From: Streptosporangiaceae bacterium
GTDB taxonomy: Bacteria; Actinomycetota; Actinomycetes; Streptosporangiales; Streptosporangiaceae
Reading direction: 5' to 3'
Assembly (NCBI GenBank): GCA_030045295.1
Contig: JASIGD010000553.1
Location: 1-5,661 of the forward strand
DNA: 5,661 nt
Part shown: positions 5,180 to 5,661 of the stretch, piece by piece
How positions within the stretch are numbered: the first letter of the stretch is position 1
Layout: every line of letters starts with the position of its first letter
Made by a program: the position numbers and the translations under genes
The notes under the pieces: generated by a model
What the model saw: only the letters and a program-made list of their open reading frames with translations
Databases searched by the model: none
Told to the model about the DNA's origin: nothing

Positions 5180-5420
5180 GGTCACCGGGCGTAACTCGCG
5201 GACCATCATTATGGCGATACCGTAGCAAATCGGATTTCAGTGACGTGATCTCAACGAAATTCACGTGATGTAGCCGTACTCGAAAATGGGTGAGGACGAG
5301 CGCTGCGCGGGCGGTGGCGCCGGTTTGCTGGGGGCTGGCGGTGATGTGCTGGAGGGTGCGCCAGCGCTGGTTGAGCGGGGCGGATCCTTCCCCTTCTGGC
5401 CCGAGTTGGGGCCGTGTCAT
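5160..5420 (-). CDS. Hypothetical short ORF overlapping the TetR gene; 3' half probably not native coding sequence
   Basis: This 86-residue frame starts at ATG 5420 and overlaps the TetR stop as ATGA. From about residue 13 to residue 46 (5285-5385) the codons have strongly GC-rich third positions and read like a real protein beginning (PLNQRWRTLQHITA, then TGATARAALVLTHF). After that the base composition changes sharply. In the last 40 codons roughly half of the third positions are G/C, and 36 of 80 bases at 5201-5280 are G/C. The stop codon lies inside one of the DnaA-box-like nonamers. The simplest reading is a gene truncated near 5285 by a rearrangement, with the remaining frame running into noncoding DNA. 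It could also be a small intact coupled gene, or chance. No family was recognised and no Shine-Dalgarno site is visible before the ATG. Confidence 0.35.
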   Translation of the reverse strand: MTRPQLGPEGEGSAPLNQRWRTLQHITASPQQTGATARAALVLTHFRVRLHHVNFVEITSLKSDLLRYRHNDGPRVTPGDLWKDCA

Positions 5421-5659
5421 TGCGGGTTGTCGGCTGGTCTGGCGGCGTCGATGAGGCGGCTGATGCTGGATTCGAATACGTCGTCCTGGGCGCGTGCGGG
5501 GCCTGGTGTGGCGAGCGCCGCGGCCAGGTTCGGGTACTGGCCGCTGGCCGCTGCACGGGCGAATGCCCGCGCGTGCATGTCCGCGTGCTGGGCGCCGGTG
5601 ACGCCTTGCCGGGCGAGGGTTGCCTGCATGGCACCGTACATGGTGGCAAAGCCGCTGAT
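5417..5659 (-). CDS. Probable TetR/AcrR-family regulator, C-terminal part, 5' end outside window
   Basis: The frame is open to the right edge and ends with TGA at 5419-5417, giving 80 complete codons of what should be a protein of about 200 residues. The visible part reads as a helical ligand-binding domain: MQATLARQGV, ARAFARAAASGQYPNLAAALA, then DDVFESSISRLIDAA near the end. The pattern 'YPNLAAAL ... DDVFE..I.RLIDA' is typical of the last helices of actinobacterial TetR proteins, in which this domain binds effectors and dimerises. The DNA-binding helix-turn-helix lies outside the window, so the assignment rests only on the C-terminal pattern. Third codon positions are GC-rich in this frame, which supports it over the open antisense frame on the plus strand. 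The short ORF overlapping its stop would be translationally coupled if it is real. Confidence 0.6.
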   Translation of the reverse strand: MSGFATMYGAMQATLARQGVTGAQHADMHARAFARAAASGQYPNLAAALATPGPARAQDDVFESSISRLIDAARPADNPQ

Positions 5660-5661
5660 CA

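Noticed and set aside
5466..5480. GGATTCGAATACG as a tRNA T-loop
   Set aside because: There is no acceptor stem, anticodon arm or D arm around it, and it lies inside the TetR coding frame.
5251..5649. Minus-strand 132-aa frame at the right edge
   Set aside because: Its composition is dominated by P, R, T and S, as expected for the frame shifted against the TetR-like gene.
5286..5661. Plus-strand open frame antisense to the TetR-like gene
   Set aside because: It is open to the edge but cysteine- and alanine-rich without motifs; the minus frame matches the TetR C-terminal pattern.

Overview
The window looks like chromosomal DNA from a high-GC actinomycete. Third codon positions are strongly GC-rich, two genes are best started at GTG, a DUF222/HNH protein of the type multiplied in actinobacterial genomes is present, and genes overlap by 4 bp. 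The genus cannot be read from the sequence.

Layout: (1) The C-terminal part of an FAD-dependent amine/amino-acid oxidase (DAO family) enters from the left edge and stops at 524. (2) A lower-GC gap (525-735) carries a perfect 8-bp dyad. (3) A 513-aa DUF222/HNH endonuclease-like protein (736-2277) overlaps by 4 bp a secreted lipoprotein of the polyhydroxybutyrate depolymerase/feruloyl esterase family (2274-3326). (4) A Mug/TDG-type mismatch uracil-DNA glycosylase (3361-3960) follows closely. (5) After two GC-rich hairpins, a pair of small DUF202 membrane proteins resembling YidH and YidG (4083-4457 and 4454-4729) overlaps by ATGA. (6) From 4730 to about 5285 there is no convincing gene. This stretch holds several hairpins, including a perfect 12-bp terminator-like stem, then an AT-rich segment with a cluster of DnaA-box-like nonamers. 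(7) At the right edge, on the minus strand, are the end of a probable TetR-family regulator and a short ORF that overlaps it. That ORF looks coding only in its first half.

The genes do not form one obvious pathway. Genes on both sides point into the 4730-5285 region, so it lies between converging transcription units. Its most interesting part is 5096-5179: six same-orientation nonamers, four of them one mismatch from TTATCCACA, starting 11, 21, 20, 12 and 11 bp apart. The spacing is close to whole helical turns, and the cluster adjoins a 50-bp stretch with only 17 G/C. This suggests a DnaA-binding locus: an origin, a DnaA-titration or reactivation site, or a regulatory site. No dnaA, dnaN, rpmH or plasmid replication gene is visible, and convergent transcription argues against an ordinary chromosomal oriC.
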